Part shown: positions 30,146-39,702 of the stretch, piece by piece
Position numbering within the stretch: position 1 is the first letter of the stretch
Layout: every line of letters starts with the position of its first letter
Source of the DNA: [Chlorobium] sp. 445
GTDB taxonomy: Bacteria > Bacteroidota > Chlorobiia > Chlorobiales > Thermochlorobacteraceae
Assembly (NCBI GenBank): GCA_002763895.1
Contig: NSLH01000014.1
Location: forward strand, 1 to 64,000
DNA length: 64,000 nucleotides
Reading direction: 5' to 3'
Position numbers and translations under genes: made by a program
Notes under the pieces: model-generated
Told to the model about the DNA's origin: nothing
The model's database searches: none
What the model saw: the letters and a program-made list of their open reading frames with translations, nothing else

Positions 30146-31084
30146 TTATCGCCCGCGCTGCAGAATGTCTCTCAAAGCAACTTCTAAGTGCGGATACTTG
30201 AATGTGAATCCTAAACTCTGCAAGCGTTTTGGCACAACGCGCTGCCCCTCTGCAATTACATCCGCTGCTTCACCAAAGAGCGCTTGCAACGCTGCTTTTG
30301 GCACAGCAAAGAACGACGGGCGTGACATCACTTTACCTAACGTATCTGCAAACGTCGACATCATCACAGGTTCAGGCGCCGTCGCATTGAGCACGCCTCG
30401 TACATCTTTTCGCTCTAAAGCAAAGAGAAAAATCTCCACCTCGTCGTCCAGATGTATCCACGACACCCACTGCTTTCCAGAGCCAATCGGACCGCCCGCA
30501 AAGAATTTGAACGGCGTCAGCATTTTTTCTAGCGCGCCACTCTTTGTAGAAAGCACCACACCAGTTCGTACAGCTACCGTTCTTACGCCAAAAGTTTCTG
30601 CTTCAAAGGCTTCACGTTCCCAATCCACGCAAACTTTAGCAAGAAAGTCATTCGCTGCTGGCGACTCTTCCGTCAATTCCACGACACTCTCACCATATCC
30701 TTGAATACCGTAGTACCCAATTGCTGACCCACAGATAAAGACCTCAGGCTTCTTTGTAGCTTTGGATAGTGCTTGCACAAGGCTTCGCGTGCTTAGGACT
30801 CGTGAGTCATAAATCTGCTTCTTATACTCGTCATTCCACCGTGCTGCAACAGGCGTGCCTGCAAGGTGAATTACAGCATCTACGCCTTCAAGTTCTTCTT
30901 GCCACGCGCCTTCACTTTTCAGTGCATCCCACTTCACATACTCCTTCGCCCCTTGCAACATGCGCTTTGCCTTTTCTGTGTCGCGCACGAACAGCTTAAC
31001 TTCGTAGCCTTTTGTTTTTAATTGCTTAAAGATTTCTGAGCCGATAAGTCCTGTGCCGCCGGTCAGAACTACGGATTTTGTCAT
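30146..31084 (-). CDS. TIGR01777 family epimerase (NAD(P)-binding SDR extended)
   Basis: About 312 residues. The NAD(P)-binding motif is VVLTGGTGLIGSEIFKQL, followed by VIHLAGTPVAARWNDEYKKQ, the STRSLVQAL segment and a SAIGYYG active-site-like stretch. The C-terminal DUF1731-type domain has LQALFGEAADVIAEGQRV and a final LQSLGFTFKYPHLEVALRD. This family includes the cell-division inhibitor SulA homologue YfcH, but its reaction is undefined. ATG at 31084 is chosen because the seven residues before it are not conserved in this family. Confidence 0.9.
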   Translation of the reverse strand: MTKSVVLTGGTGLIGSEIFKQLKTKGYEVKLFVRDTEKAKRMLQGAKEYVKWDALKSEGAWQEELEGVDAVIHLAGTPVAARWNDEYKKQIYDSRVLSTRSLVQALSKATKKPEVFICGSAIGYYGIQGYGESVVELTEESPAANDFLAKVCVDWEREAFEAETFGVRTVAVRTGVVLSTKSGALEKMLTPFKFFAGGPIGSGKQWVSWIHLDDEVEIFLFALERKDVRGVLNATAPEPVMMSTFADTLGKVMSRPSFFAVPKAALQALFGEAADVIAEGQRVVPKRLQSLGFTFKYPHLEVALRDILQRGR

Positions 31085-31283
31085 TTGAGAAAGGTTTGCA
31101 TACAAGTGCGAAACCTACAAAAAAAAGAATCGTTCTCAAACTTTCAAAAACTTAACAGAAACAAAATATTCGGATGCTGCGGTTTTGCTTAATAACTTGT
31201 TGTTTTGTTGAAAGAGTTCTTTTGGTAGAACGAATGGCGAATAGACTCTTTACGAATAAAACTTTGACAAAATACTAAGAGCA

Positions 31284-33170
31284 ATGGCAATAATCAAGAA
31301 ACTGCCTGATGTCATCGCTAACAAAATTGCTGCTGGCGAGGTGGTGCAACGTCCAGCCTCTGTTGTCAAGGAACTTTTAGAAAATGCGATTGACGCAGGT
31401 GCTGATGAGATTTTAATCAATATCAAAGACTCTGGCAAGACCCTAATTCAAGTTGTCGATAACGGTTGTGGCATGGCTGCCGACGACGCGGTGCTTGCCT
31501 TTGAGCGCTTTGCGACAAGCAAAATTTCAGATGTGGCAGATTTAGAAAACCTGCATACTCTTGGCTTCCGTGGTGAAGCCCTTGCAAGTATCGCTGCTGT
31601 CGCACAAGTCGAGCTCAAAACCAAACGCCGTGAGGATACACTTGCCACGCTGGTTCGCGTCGATGGGGGAATCTTTCAAGAAACAACCTTCTCACAAGGT
31701 GCAGATGGCACATCAGTCAGTGTGCGTAATCTCTTCTTCAATGTCCCTGCACGACGCAAGTTTCTCAAGTCTCATGCAACGGAGTTCAAGCATATCTACG
31801 AAACCATTCAAGCCCAAGCTTTGATTCATACTGACATTGCCTTTACATTCATTTCCGACGGCGAAGATGTTTTTCGTCTCAAAGATGAAGCACTACTGGC
31901 GCGGCTCGATTTCTTTTTCGGCAAAGATTTTTCGCAAGGCTTGCTTGAAGTCTCTGAGCACAACGCTGTGCTGTCACTGAAAGGCTACTTAGGCAAGCCA
32001 GCGATGACCAAGCGCAGCAAGCACGAGCAATTTCTTTTCATTAACCACCGTGTGGTACAAAGCCGCTTGATTTCACATGCTGTTGCGCAAGCCTACGGCG
32101 AACTGCTTGGTGAACGCGAACAGCCTTTTTACTTACTGCATCTTACGCTCGACCCAAAGCGCATTGATGTTAATGTGCATCCCTCAAAACTCGAAGTCAA
32201 GTTCGACGATGAGCGACATGTCTATCAAATGGTACATGCTATTGTGCGTAGCGCCATTCATCGCTTGGACTTTTCTCCTGCTGTGAAAATTGAAGATAAG
32301 TCAAGTACAGACCCACCAATTTTTCTTTCATCGCCTACCCCAATGACACAGTCGCCCACAGAGCCAAATTTTGTGGGCATTTCCAAACGCCTAAGCTATG
32401 AGACACGCGAGCGTGAGGTTCGTGCAACAGAGGCACTTTACCGCGATTACAAAGACTTGCTCAAGATGCAAGAGCGCAGTGCCTCCAAGCACTTTTCGGA
32501 CGACGAATTTTCTCGCATAGCTCCATCATCTGCTTTGCCTGTTGAGCCTGCCTCACAGCAAGTTATCTTCCCATCCGATACTACCGCTCCCCAAGAGAAG
32601 ACAAGTGAAAACTTTGTGTGGCAAATCCACAACAAATACATTCTGACACAAATCAAATCTGGCATCATGATTATCGACCAGCATGTTGCACACGAACGCA
32701 TCCTATACGAGCGTGCCCTCTCCGTAATGAACTCAGGCGTGCCTAACTCACAACAATTGCTCTTTCCACAACGCCTCGAGCTCAAACCTTGGGAAGCTGA
32801 AATTTTAGAAGAGATTCAAGACGATCTGGTGCGGCTTGGCTTTTCTTTCCGACTTTTTGGCAACCGCACCATTCTAATTGAAGGCATACCGCCAGATGTG
32901 CGTGCAGGCTCCGAAGAGCATATCCTGCGCGATATCTTAGAGCAATATCAAACCTACAAAACCACACTTTCTTTAGATCATCGGCATACGCTTGCCGCCT
33001 CATACGCTTGTCGCAGTGCAATTATGGCTGGCGACAAACTCTCGCAGCATGAAATGAAAGTCTTGATTGATCAACTTTTTGCTACATCTATGCCCTATGT
33101 GTGCCCACACGGTCGACCGATTATCATCAAACTGTCGTTGGAAGAGCTTGACAAAATGTTTGGTCGCTGA
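31284..33170 (+). CDS. mutL: DNA mismatch repair protein MutL (endonuclease type)
   Basis: 628 residues. The N-terminal GHKL ATPase has motif I VKELLENAIDAGADEI, motif II DNGCGM and motif III TSKISDVADLENLHTLGFRG. The C-terminal dimerisation domain carries the metal-dependent nicking motif DQHVAHERILYE, a close version of DQHA-X2-E-X4-E, plus the ACRSAI and CPHGRP segments. It is therefore predicted to be a nicking MutL, as in organisms lacking MutH. A Pro/Ser-rich linker joins the two halves. It is convergent with the flippase gene downstream. Confidence 0.96.
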   Translation: MAIIKKLPDVIANKIAAGEVVQRPASVVKELLENAIDAGADEILINIKDSGKTLIQVVDNGCGMAADDAVLAFERFATSKISDVADLENLHTLGFRGEALASIAAVAQVELKTKRREDTLATLVRVDGGIFQETTFSQGADGTSVSVRNLFFNVPARRKFLKSHATEFKHIYETIQAQALIHTDIAFTFISDGEDVFRLKDEALLARLDFFFGKDFSQGLLEVSEHNAVLSLKGYLGKPAMTKRSKHEQFLFINHRVVQSRLISHAVAQAYGELLGEREQPFYLLHLTLDPKRIDVNVHPSKLEVKFDDERHVYQMVHAIVRSAIHRLDFSPAVKIEDKSSTDPPIFLSSPTPMTQSPTEPNFVGISKRLSYETREREVRATEALYRDYKDLLKMQERSASKHFSDDEFSRIAPSSALPVEPASQQVIFPSDTTAPQEKTSENFVWQIHNKYILTQIKSGIMIIDQHVAHERILYERALSVMNSGVPNSQQLLFPQRLELKPWEAEILEEIQDDLVRLGFSFRLFGNRTILIEGIPPDVRAGSEEHILRDILEQYQTYKTTLSLDHRHTLAASYACRSAIMAGDKLSQHEMKVLIDQLFATSMPYVCPHGRPIIIKLSLEELDKMFGR

Positions 33171-33205
33171 ATTTGCCTGATGCACTCTGAACGTGATGCT
33201 CTTGC

Positions 33206-34720
33206 TCATTCAGATCCGCTCGGCTTTTCCAGCGCTGTCTGACGCACCAGCATGCGTTTTGCGAGCATACGGATTTCGCGCCGAAAGAATATCGATAAGA
33301 TTCCAACAAACACGACGACACCGACAGCTTGCCACAGCAGACTCACTAAGACCTGTGTTGAGACCCACCAGAGCAGCACTGCCGATGCAAACGCAAGCCC
33401 AATTTTACCCCACTCAAATGCGTTAGGATACACGCGCTGCGAAAAGACATATGTGCCTATCGTCATTGCCAGCGATCCCGCTACGCTCGAAATAGCAGCA
33501 CCCATCATGCCAAGTTGTGGAATTAAAACAAGGCAAAGCACAAAAGTTATCGCTGCACCAATTGCAGTTACAATCGGCAAGGCTTCGGTCTTTTTTTCTA
33601 TCATTAACCCAGCAGCAAGATTAGTATTCATCATTTCAAACACAGGCGCAAGAAATAGCACAGGGACAAGCGGTAAGCCTATCCAAAACGGTGGCGGCAG
33701 AATGTAAAATCGCCCAAACCAGTGTGTTTGAATCAGAGGCGGTACAAAGACTGCCGCCACAAATGCAATAAAGATCATGCTGATAGATGAGAGCGTCATC
33801 ACGCGACTGAACAGCACTTTGGCATCGCTATCTGAAGCATGTTGCAAAAAAAATGGCTGCCACGCAAAGCGGAACATCTGAATGACAAGTTGAAGCAGTG
33901 TCGAAAAAGCATAGATGCGCATATAGATACCGACCAATGCTTCAGCGGTCATAGCTTGACCGTAGATGCGTAAAATATCCTCTGGTGAGAGGCGAATGAG
34001 CAGATTTCTATCAATGAAGTGAATGAGCGCCGCTGCCAGTCCATTCGGCACAAAGGGCAACGCGTAGCGCAAGAGTTCTTTGAGTAACGCGTGCGAAAAT
34101 GCCACACGCGGCAAGCGCATGGTAGGCAATAGCCAAACCACCGAAACTAGCGACCCGACAATGTTGCCCAAGAATGCACCTAACAACCCCAGTTTGAGCG
34201 GTATCAGGAAGAGCAAACTACATACGACCGTTGCAGCGACATTTGACAGGCGAATCAAGGCGAATTTTGCTGCACGGCGTTCTTGGCGCAGGCGCGTCAT
34301 CGGAATCGTAATCAGCGTATCGAGAAAGAGAATTAAGGCGCCAAGTCGTACATAGATAGCTGCTGAACGATCAAGGCTCATTGCATCGCACAGTGATTCA
34401 GCAAAGAGTGCAATGCCCGTTGAAAACAGTGTGGATGTAAAAAGTAGAGAGAGAAATGGTGTAGCAAATACTGTATCAGTCGGCTCATTTCTCTTAGCAG
34501 CATCTGCAGCAAATTTCAGGTAGGCTTGCTCCATGCCGTAGGTGTAGAAAATCATGGCGAAAGCCATGTTTGTGTAAATCAGACCTTGAATCCCATTGTC
34601 GTCCGCCGAGAGCAAATTCGCATAGAAAGGCACCAGCAGATAATTCAAGCCTCGTGCCAGAATGGTGCTTACGCCATAGATGGAGGTATCCTTGAGCAGT
34701 GCCTGCAGTTTAGAGAACAT
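33206..34720 (-). CDS. Polysaccharide (Wzx-type) flippase
   Basis: 504-residue MOP-superfamily membrane protein with roughly 12-14 hydrophobic segments, beginning LLKDTSIYGVSTILARGLNYLLVP, the typical Wzx/RfbX start. Positively charged loops alternate with helices such as TVVCSLLFLIPLKLGLLGAFLG and VTAIGAAITFVLCLVLIPQLG. It is predicted to flip lipid-linked oligosaccharide across the inner membrane for O-antigen or exopolysaccharide. No glycosyltransferases are adjacent. It is the only gene on the minus strand between mutL and the FecA-like receptor. Confidence 0.87.
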   Translation of the reverse strand: MFSKLQALLKDTSIYGVSTILARGLNYLLVPFYANLLSADDNGIQGLIYTNMAFAMIFYTYGMEQAYLKFAADAAKRNEPTDTVFATPFLSLLFTSTLFSTGIALFAESLCDAMSLDRSAAIYVRLGALILFLDTLITIPMTRLRQERRAAKFALIRLSNVAATVVCSLLFLIPLKLGLLGAFLGNIVGSLVSVVWLLPTMRLPRVAFSHALLKELLRYALPFVPNGLAAALIHFIDRNLLIRLSPEDILRIYGQAMTAEALVGIYMRIYAFSTLLQLVIQMFRFAWQPFFLQHASDSDAKVLFSRVMTLSSISMIFIAFVAAVFVPPLIQTHWFGRFYILPPPFWIGLPLVPVLFLAPVFEMMNTNLAAGLMIEKKTEALPIVTAIGAAITFVLCLVLIPQLGMMGAAISSVAGSLAMTIGTYVFSQRVYPNAFEWGKIGLAFASAVLLWWVSTQVLVSLLWQAVGVVVFVGILSIFFRREIRMLAKRMLVRQTALEKPSGSE

Positions 34721-34877
34721 GCGCGTGCTTGTGCTTCATCTGTTTTCGGTCTTCCAAACGCACAAGATAAAACCTTCTTCGGCAACTTAACGCCCCATGC
34801 TTGCATGCTATGTACCACCGACAGTTCCCACCCGTGTGGATAACCTAAGTTCCACATTTGGATTTCTCTCCTTTTAT

Positions 34878-34899
34878 ATCTAATTTAGATTAAGTCTAA
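34878..34899. promoter_or_regulatory. Tandem palindromic half-sites before the FecA-like receptor gene
   Basis: ATCTAA-T-TTAGAT is a perfect palindrome (34878-34890). TTAGA-N5-TCTAA (34885-34899) is a second one sharing its middle arm, giving three half-sites in 22 bases. It lies 46 bases before the ATG of an iron-receptor gene. A metal-responsive repressor (DtxR/MntR or Fur type) is a reasonable guess but not proven. Confidence 0.4.
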
Positions 34900-34944
34900 G
34901 TAAGTAAAAAAAGATGAACTCTCAATTTCATCTTCACTACTACT

Positions 34945-37176
34945 ATGCTGTTCAAATTATCTCTTTTCTTACTCTTCTTGTTCTTACCTTGTGCTATGAT
35001 GGGTCAGGATGCCAAGTTATCTGAGGCGCAGCTCGATAGTATCAAGTCTTTTGAGCTCAAAGAGGTTGAAGTTACAGGCATTCGCGCTCCGAAGCGTTTC
35101 TTACGCGACATTGAAGGTACAGGCATTTTCAGCGGCAAAAAGACTGAGGTCATTCAAATTCAAGGGTCAAATGGCAACTTTGCCTTGAACAACACTCGTC
35201 AGGCTTTTGTGCGTGCACCTGGCGTTTTTGTCTGGGAGCAAGACGGTGGCGGTCTTCAAGCTGGTGTGGCGGTGCGTGGTCTTAGCCCAAACCGCTCGTG
35301 GGAGTTTAACACACGAAAAGATGGCTATGACATCTCATCCGATATTTTTGGCTATCCTGAAGCCTACTACACGCCACCTTACGAATCACTTGAGCGCATT
35401 GAACTCGTGCGCGGCTCTGCTTCCTTGCAGTATGGTCCTCAATTCGGCGGGTTGCTCAACTACATTACGAAATCCGCTCCGTGCGACAAGCCTTTCACGC
35501 TGGAGACTTCTCAACTCTTGGGTTCAACAGGATTTTATTCAACCTACACAGCTGCTGGCGGCACGGTCGATAAGTTTGACTACTACACTTATCTCAACTT
35601 TCGCACGGGTTTAGCTTGGCGCGAAAATAACCGCTTTACGCAAGGGACTTTCTATGCGCGTGCCGGCTACCAACTCTCTGACGCAGGCAAACTGGGGTTC
35701 TCCCTGACCTACATGAACTATCTTTTGCAGCAACCGGGTGGGCTAACTGAAGCACAGTATGCTGCTAATGCACGACAAGCCACGCGCGCACGTGACTGGT
35801 TTAGCACACCTTGGGCAATTCCCACATTAAGTTATGACCATATTTTTTCAGACTACACACGCCTTAGTGTGAAAGCCTTTGCCCTCCTTGCACAGCGCAA
35901 TAGCATCGGGCTAATTACTGCGCCAACTGTTATTGATAGCCTTGTCAATCCACGGCGCGCTGATCAAGACCTTTACACCAATTTTGGCACCGAAGCTCGC
36001 CTTTTGCATGAGTTTGACTTTTTGGGATACCGCAGTGCATTCGTCACGGGTGTGCGCTACTATCGGGGCAATACAGAGCGCCGCCGTGCACGTGGCGCTG
36101 ATGGCGAGGGCTACGATATGACCTTTCGTGGTGAGCACTCGTTAGATCTGAACTTCACGGTTCAGAATCTTGCCGCGTTTGCAGAGTTCAAACTTGCGCT
36201 GTCTCCAATTTTTTCGCTCACGCCCGGTGCACGCCTGGACTACATCACAACAGTTGGCAGCGGGCAGTTCAGTCGTGGTACAAATGCTTTTTTTGAACCT
36301 ATCGGCGGTTTTATCAGTGTGAACAAAACAACCCGTGAAGCCATACCGCTGCTCGGTCTTGGTGCTTTGCTGCGTCCACTTGATGAACTCGAGGTGTATG
36401 CCAACATTGCGCAAGCCTATCGCCCGGCTTTATTTAGCGATCAATTTCAGAATTCACTGATTGATGTCGATGAGAACCTGCGTGCGTCATCAGGCTGGTC
36501 GTCTGATGTAGGATTTCGCGGTTTCATTGACGAGTTTCTGACATACGATATTGGTGCATTCTTCATGATTTATGGCGACCGTGTTGGCACACTCAACCGT
36601 GCACAACTCGGCGCTGACTCTGCACGCTTCCCCAACGGTCTGCGTACTAATGTAGGCACAAGTCGTCATTTTGGGATAGAAGCCTTTGTAGAGTTTGATG
36701 CGATTGCTGCCTTTGGGGGTAAATCAGCAGCACAAACCTTTGGTTCACTCGACCTCTTTAGCGCGTTGAGCTATATCAACGCCACATACATTGCTGATAG
36801 TCGCTCTCCCCTTTCAGGATCAATTCAGGGTAACCGTGTAGAATTTGCGCCGGAATGGATTGCGCGCGCCGGGCTTACTTACCGTTATCGCTCTATTTTT
36901 TCACTAACCTTTCAAGGTAGCTATGTTGGCAAGTCGTTCAGTGATGCCAACAATACGCTTTTTCAAGCTAACGGTATTCAAGGCGTGATTCCTGAATACA
37001 CGGTTTTTGACCTCAGCGCGCAGGCACGCGTATTGAGTTTTGCTACATTAGAAGCCAATGTCAATAACATTTTTGACCGACGCTATTTTACGCGCCGTGC
37101 TGGTGGCTATCCAGGACCGGGCATTATTCCTGCAGAGGGACGCGTGGCGACACTTGGCGTACGCCTTACGCTCTAA
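34945..37176 (+). CDS. TonB-dependent outer membrane receptor, FecA-like
   Basis: 743 residues. The signal peptide is LFLLFLFLPCAMMGQ. A TonB-box-like region is followed by the plug domain (GSNGNFALNNTRQAFVRAPG, VAVRGLSPNRSWEFNTRKDG, LERIELVRGSASLQYGPQ). The 22-strand barrel ends with NVNNIFDRRYFTRRAGGYPG and the terminal beta strand VATLGVRLTL. The plug resembles Fe(3+)-dicitrate receptors; the ligand is inferred as a ferric chelate only. Palindromic half-sites upstream suggest metal control. A DUF6686-like gene follows 42 bases downstream. Confidence 0.9.
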   Translation: MLFKLSLFLLFLFLPCAMMGQDAKLSEAQLDSIKSFELKEVEVTGIRAPKRFLRDIEGTGIFSGKKTEVIQIQGSNGNFALNNTRQAFVRAPGVFVWEQDGGGLQAGVAVRGLSPNRSWEFNTRKDGYDISSDIFGYPEAYYTPPYESLERIELVRGSASLQYGPQFGGLLNYITKSAPCDKPFTLETSQLLGSTGFYSTYTAAGGTVDKFDYYTYLNFRTGLAWRENNRFTQGTFYARAGYQLSDAGKLGFSLTYMNYLLQQPGGLTEAQYAANARQATRARDWFSTPWAIPTLSYDHIFSDYTRLSVKAFALLAQRNSIGLITAPTVIDSLVNPRRADQDLYTNFGTEARLLHEFDFLGYRSAFVTGVRYYRGNTERRRARGADGEGYDMTFRGEHSLDLNFTVQNLAAFAEFKLALSPIFSLTPGARLDYITTVGSGQFSRGTNAFFEPIGGFISVNKTTREAIPLLGLGALLRPLDELEVYANIAQAYRPALFSDQFQNSLIDVDENLRASSGWSSDVGFRGFIDEFLTYDIGAFFMIYGDRVGTLNRAQLGADSARFPNGLRTNVGTSRHFGIEAFVEFDAIAAFGGKSAAQTFGSLDLFSALSYINATYIADSRSPLSGSIQGNRVEFAPEWIARAGLTYRYRSIFSLTFQGSYVGKSFSDANNTLFQANGIQGVIPEYTVFDLSAQARVLSFATLEANVNNIFDRRYFTRRAGGYPGPGIIPAEGRVATLGVRLTL

Positions 37177-37218
37177 GTCAATTTCACTTATCATTATCCT
37201 TGAAAGGAGCAATCAACG

Positions 37219-37578
37219 ATGCAAAAGCAGAGACAAATCAAGACGACGATTCACAAGACCAGCCATGGGTGCATGATTAGCGATGCTAGCTGCAATGTCA
37301 TTCAACTCGAGTTCGGCAACCTTTTTTTGCGCTTTGATGCAAAAGGGCTTGCAGGATTCAAGCAATGCATTGATCAACTTGACCTTGATCGCTATGAAAT
37401 TGCTAATGAATCCAAGCCTTATCATCGCAAGGTGTTTGTGGCACTGCAACCGACAGGTGTTACTATGGCTTTCACGCGTGAAGAGGTCTTGGAACTGCGC
37501 GAACTGCTTCAAGTCGCTGAAGCTATTTTAATGCTCAAAAAGCTATCGTATGATGCACTGAATTACCCAAAGAATTAA
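37219..37578 (+). CDS. Small cytoplasmic protein, DUF6686-like
   Basis: 119 residues with no signal or membrane segment, and a good AAAGGAG (37203-37209) before the ATG. It has a Cys pair at CMISDASC, then NVIQLEFGNLFLRFDAKGLAGFK and VALQPTGVTMAFTREEVLEL. This layout resembles a short domain of unknown function (DUF6686) common in Bacteroidota; the assignment is by eye and not certain. Its position after a TonB receptor suggests cotranscription. Confidence 0.6.
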   Translation: MQKQRQIKTTIHKTSHGCMISDASCNVIQLEFGNLFLRFDAKGLAGFKQCIDQLDLDRYEIANESKPYHRKVFVALQPTGVTMAFTREEVLELRELLQVAEAILMLKKLSYDALNYPKN

Positions 37579-37602
37579 CGCGGTGCAGTTTGCTAAGATG
37601 GA

Positions 37603-38745
37603 TCATGCCGTTGTACTTGCCATAGACGGCAATTCCACGGGCAAGCCATGCAATGTTTCTTTGATGAGAAAATCTACAACGGCTTTGATATCGCCACCAG
37701 TTTCTTCATAGACTTGCAATTGTTTGCGTGCGCTGGTGCCGTGCTCTAAAATTTTGTAGATGGTGTTGATTTCGCGTCGTGAGCCGAGTTCTTCGACGGC
37801 ATCATCAACAAAGCGCAGAAATTCTAAAATCAAGTCGGTGGTTGGAATTTTTTGTTTCTTACTAAAGTCAATAAGTTGTCCTGTTAGGCCATAGCGTGCG
37901 GCAAGGAACTTGTTTTCTTCAATCAAGGCGCGGCTGTAGTGGCGAAATTGCATGTTACGTTTGTAGAGGTCGTAGAGTGTTTTCGCTGTCGCTTGAATCA
38001 GTGCAGCTACAGCCAGCGATTCATCGACACGCGTAGGAATGTCGCAGATGCGAATTTCAATGGTCTCAAAAAATGGATGTGGTCGCACATCCCACCAAAT
38101 TTTCTTGCCGTTGTCGATGCAGCCTGTTTGTACCAGCAGTTTGACATAGTCATCGAACTCTGTGTAAGAATCAAAAATGTCAGGAATACCTGTGCGCGGG
38201 AAACTTTTGAAGACTTGAGTGCGCCACGAAAAGAGTCCTGTTGGTCTACCGAGCCAAAATGGTGAACTGGTTGTAAGTGCCAAAATATGCGGCAGAAGAT
38301 AGCGAATCTGGTTCATGACCTCAATTTGTGCCTCACGGTCTTTGATGCCAATGTGGACATGCAAGCCGAAAATCAGATTGGCACGTGCAATATCCTGCAA
38401 GTCATTGACCAATCCATGGTAACGCTCATGCTGAGTGATTTCTTGATACTTCCAGTCAGAGAAGGGATGAGTAGATGCAGCAACGATGCGCAAGCCTTTT
38501 GAAATTGCCAGTTTTGCAATTTCCGTGCGCAACCCCATCAGGTCTTTACGTGCCTCTTCTATATTAGCGCAAATGCCCGTGCCAACTTCTACAACGGACT
38601 GATGCATTTCAGGTTTGATGTGCTCCTTCAAGACGCGTGTCCCATCCTCCAAAATTTGCTGAATATGGCTTTTTAGCTCGCGCGTATGTGGGTCGACAAT
38701 TTGGTATTCTTCCTCAATGCCAATCGTGAATTTTTCTTTTTCCAT
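37603..38745 (-). CDS. Carboxylate-amine ligase, YbdK/GCS2 family
   Basis: About 380 residues of the glutamate-cysteine ligase type 2 fold. It starts MEKEKFTIGIEEEYQIVDP, where the acidic IEEEYQ segment binds metal/ATP. Other family landmarks are EVGTGICANIEEARKDL, FGLHVHIGI, SSPFWLGRPTGLFSWRTQVF and IEIRICDIPTRVDE. YbdK of E. coli has weak gamma-glutamylcysteine ligase activity; the substrate in this lineage is unknown. AAAGGAG lies about ten bases before the ATG at 38745, supporting that start over the frame beginning at 38769. Confidence 0.9.
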   Translation of the reverse strand: MEKEKFTIGIEEEYQIVDPHTRELKSHIQQILEDGTRVLKEHIKPEMHQSVVEVGTGICANIEEARKDLMGLRTEIAKLAISKGLRIVAASTHPFSDWKYQEITQHERYHGLVNDLQDIARANLIFGLHVHIGIKDREAQIEVMNQIRYLLPHILALTTSSPFWLGRPTGLFSWRTQVFKSFPRTGIPDIFDSYTEFDDYVKLLVQTGCIDNGKKIWWDVRPHPFFETIEIRICDIPTRVDESLAVAALIQATAKTLYDLYKRNMQFRHYSRALIEENKFLAARYGLTGQLIDFSKKQKIPTTDLILEFLRFVDDAVEELGSRREINTIYKILEHGTSARKQLQVYEETGGDIKAVVDFLIKETLHGLPVELPSMASTTA

Positions 38746-38912
38746 CGCTTCATTGCTCCTTTGTTGCAAATGCAGTTAGTGCGGATAGAGCTTTTCGGGA
38801 AGATACTAACTTTTTACCAAAGTTGCATCGTGCTCCTCGGCTTGCGCTGCGCCTTAGCTTTTCTTGTCAGAAATGACTATTCTTTCTGCACAAACACTCA
38901 TGCAACACAACT

Positions 38913-39610
38913 ATGAGCAGCGTTTCACTCAACGGGGGGACCCTGACCGTTAGCACGATTTACTGTGTCGGCAAAAACTATGAAGCCCATGCCAAAGAAA
39001 TGCGTGAAAAACTTGGGCTAAATTTTGCTGAGGCGCCGCTTGATGAGCCCATTCTTTTCTCAAAACCTGCCAGTTCGCTGGTGCACTCTGGCGCGTGCAT
39101 TAGCATTCCGCAGTTTAAAGGTCAGCCCATTTCGCATGATATGCATCACGAACTTGAACTTGTCGTCCTGATTGGCAAGCGTGCTATTGCGATTAGTGAA
39201 ACTGAAGCAGCTGATTATGTTGCAGGCTTTGGTGTCGGGCTTGATATGACACTGCGCGACCGGCAAACTCGCGCTAAGCAAAATGGTCAGCCTTGGCTTG
39301 TCTCAAAGGGCTTTCGCACGGCAGCTGCTGTCTCGGAGTTTGTTGCACATCCTTTGCAAGCTGTAGAGACCTTCAAGATCACGCTTCAAAAAATGGTGCA
39401 CTCGTGCAACAAGGCTATCCACGCAAGATGACATTTACTATCCCCTTTTTAATCTCCTACCTTTCGCACATTTTCGGCTTAGAGGCAGGTGATTTGATTT
39501 TTACTGGTACTCCCGAAGGCGTTGGCAAAGTTAATTCTGGTGATACACTCACAGCTACACTCTACGGTGGAGACCGTGTGCTAACAACCCTACAGGCGCA
39601 CGTAAAGTGA
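38913..39610 (+). CDS. Fumarylacetoacetate hydrolase family protein, interrupted by a frameshift
   Basis: First part: IYCVGKNYEAHAKEM, DEPILFSKPASSLV, HHELELVVLIGKRAIAI, VGLDMTLRDRQTRAKQNGQP. The frame breaks in a run of six A (39388-39393). With seven it reads LQKNGALVQQGYPRKMTFTI and continues IFGLEAGDLIFTGTPEGVGKVNSGD to a normal end at 39610, 232 residues in total. FAH-family enzymes cleave or decarboxylate 2,4-dioxo acids such as acylpyruvates, with metal bound by the Glu and Asp motifs seen here. The specific substrate is not determined. Confidence 0.9.
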
Positions 39611-39639
39611 TCGCGCCTAATCAAATTGCAGTAGGCAAT

Positions 39640-39666
39640 AAAAAAGGCGTCCTTTTCAGGACGCCT
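39640..39666 (-). terminator. Rho-independent terminator of the Oar-like receptor gene
   Basis: A perfect 9-bp stem AGGCGTCCT (39645-39653) and AGGACGCCT (39658-39666) has a 4-base loop. The A run at 39640-39645 becomes the U tract on the minus strand, downstream of the stop at 39703. Confidence 0.9.
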
Positions 39667-39702
39667 CTATGGTTTCTGCAAGCGTATTTACGACAAGGCT
39701 TT

